The position numbers and the translations under genes were made by a program. 6,722 bases of DNA from Bacteroidales bacterium (GTDB taxonomy: Bacteria > Bacteroidota > Bacteroidia > Bacteroidales > JAADGE01), in NCBI GenBank assembly GCA_029934265.1, contig JAOZMN010000155.1:1-6722 (forward strand). Reading direction: 5' to 3'. This document shows, one piece after another, positions 6,086 through 6,722 of the stretch (the first letter of the stretch is position 1; each line of letters begins with the position of its first letter). The notes under the pieces were generated by a model that saw only the letters and a list, made by a program, of their open reading frames with translations, was not told the origin of the DNA and did not search any database.

Positions 6086-6722
6086 CTAAATTCTTGTACT
6101 ATTTTTTTGTTATATGCTTTCCAAGCTCCTCGAAAATCTCTTGCCGAAACTTGGATATAATCTTCCATTCTTTGTGAATTTAATTGTTCTAATAATTCTT
6201 TGTTATCACCCTTATATTTAATGCAATATCCGGAATAAAACGTTGCATCGGGATTTCTGTGATAAATAAAATTCGGCTTTTTGTTCATCGGTGAAAATAA
6301 TATTTTTTCACCAAAACTTGTATTAAGACTTTGAGTTCTACCGTAAGCGTACCATGCAACAGTATTTATTCTTCCATTATCTCTCCTGTCAAGTATATCC
6401 TTCACTGAAAGTAGATATTTATAAGTATTAGGATAGATTCCTTTTAACTCTTTTTCCGGTATTATTGAATTTCTGTTATTTACTTTTTTATAAGGAAATA
6501 TAACATATTCTCTAATTGGTTCTTCGGCAGTTTTTAATGTGGAAACTTTTATAATTGGCTTTAAAACAGCTTTTTCAAGCTTGACTATTCCTGCAAACTT
6601 CGATTGTAAATAAATGTAATCATCTTCTTTATTTACAAATGGCATCATATATATTTTATCGGCAAGTGTTGTAATTCCAACATGAATATTAACAATATCG
6701 CCAAGTCGTTTTCCTTTGTGTC
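6070..6722 (-). CDS. Eco57I/TaqI-like adenine-specific DNA methyltransferase, C-terminal specificity part (5' end outside window)
   Basis: Reading leftward from the window edge, 216 residues are visible and no start is needed inside the window; an ATG at 6648 is internal. The first visible residues, KRLGDIVNIHVGITTLADKIY, closely resemble the beginning of the TaqI-like C-terminal specificity domain of Eco57I-type N6-adenine methyltransferases. Further family-like segments are YAYGRTQSL (about 6325-6351), GEKILFSPM (about 6286-6312) and the terminal RGAWKAYNKKIVQEF. The catalytic methylase domain with its NPPY motif must lie upstream, beyond 6722. Role by family: target recognition for DNA adenine methylation, either as a stand-alone or phage-defence methyltransferase or as part of a type IIG-like fused enzyme. 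The last residues SLHYL and the stop codon at 6070-6072 are supplied by the inserted palindromic element; the older tail was RIYT. The gene is otherwise open and may still be functional. Confidence 0.82.
   Translation of the reverse strand, partial: HKGKRLGDIVNIHVGITTLADKIYMMPFVNKEDDYIYLQSKFAGIVKLEKAVLKPIIKVSTLKTAEEPIREYVIFPYKKVNNRNSIIPEKELKGIYPNTYKYLLSVKDILDRRDNGRINTVAWYAYGRTQSLNTSFGEKILFSPMNKKPNFIYHRNPDATFYSGYCIKYKGDNKELLEQLNSQRMEDYIQVSARDFRGAWKAYNKKIVQEFSLHYL
6086..6089. repeat. Right copy of 4-bp target site duplication (CTAA)
   Basis: CTAA directly follows the right terminus AATAATGCAGG and matches 5907-5910. It lies within the Phe-Ser codons at the present 3' end of the methyltransferase gene. 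Confidence 0.8.

Noticed and set aside
5898..6089. A 63-residue open frame on the plus strand across the palindromic element
   Set aside because: It lies almost wholly inside the 175-bp palindromic element, has no recognisable protein features and no promoter, and the symmetry of the DNA explains the sequence better.

Overview
This is an AT-rich window, roughly one third G+C by eye. It most likely comes from a Bacteroidota (Bacteroidales/Flavobacteriia-like) chromosome. Three things point there: the protein types (EF-P with a KPGKGPAF tip, an Mrp carrying the WFTPAELPENKYYIFG segment in place of CxxC, a retropepsin-retropepsin-PDZ protein); the absence of Shine-Dalgarno motifs before starts; and promoter-like sequences of the TAnnTTTG type used by the Bacteroidota primary sigma factor. 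No RNA genes and no CRISPR array were seen.

Layout. The left part is read on the minus strand. It holds a GAF + SpoIIE-type protein phosphatase cut by the left edge (1-1065), elongation factor P (1289-1858), a secreted or periplasmic double-retropepsin/PDZ protein (1938-3164), and a membrane polyferredoxin (3207-4193). The polyferredoxin and the retropepsin/PDZ gene are closely spaced and are probably co-transcribed. A 178-bp divergent intergenic region (4194-4371) separates them from a plus-strand pair that serves iron-sulfur cluster assembly: the Mrp/ApbC/NBP35 ATPase (4372-5493) and a small Nfu-type scaffold (5541-5786), closed by a strong intrinsic terminator. On the far right, read leftward, is the C-terminal part of an Eco57I/TaqI-like adenine-specific DNA methyltransferase (6070-6722, start outside the window).

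Most notable points. (1) A 175-bp non-coding, nearly fully palindromic MITE-like element (5911-6085) with 11-bp perfect terminal inverted repeats is flanked by a 4-bp CTAA target duplication. It sits inside the last codons of the methyltransferase gene. Removing it in silico restores a C-terminus ending VQEFRIYT in place of the present VQEFSLHYL, so the insertion rewrote the tail without destroying the gene. (2) A perfect 17-bp palindrome with 7-1-7 Fur/PerR-like architecture lies between the -33 and -7 elements of the predicted mrp-nfu promoter, suggesting iron or peroxide control of Fe-S assembly. (3) The double retropepsin-like protein has DTD and NTG where two DTG motifs are expected, so it may be a catalytically dead, peptide-binding relative.

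Working together: mrp and nfu form a Fe-S biogenesis unit, and the divergent polyferredoxin, with cysteines for two [4Fe-4S] clusters, is a plausible client. The phosphatase, EF-P and methyltransferase have no evident functional link to that unit.
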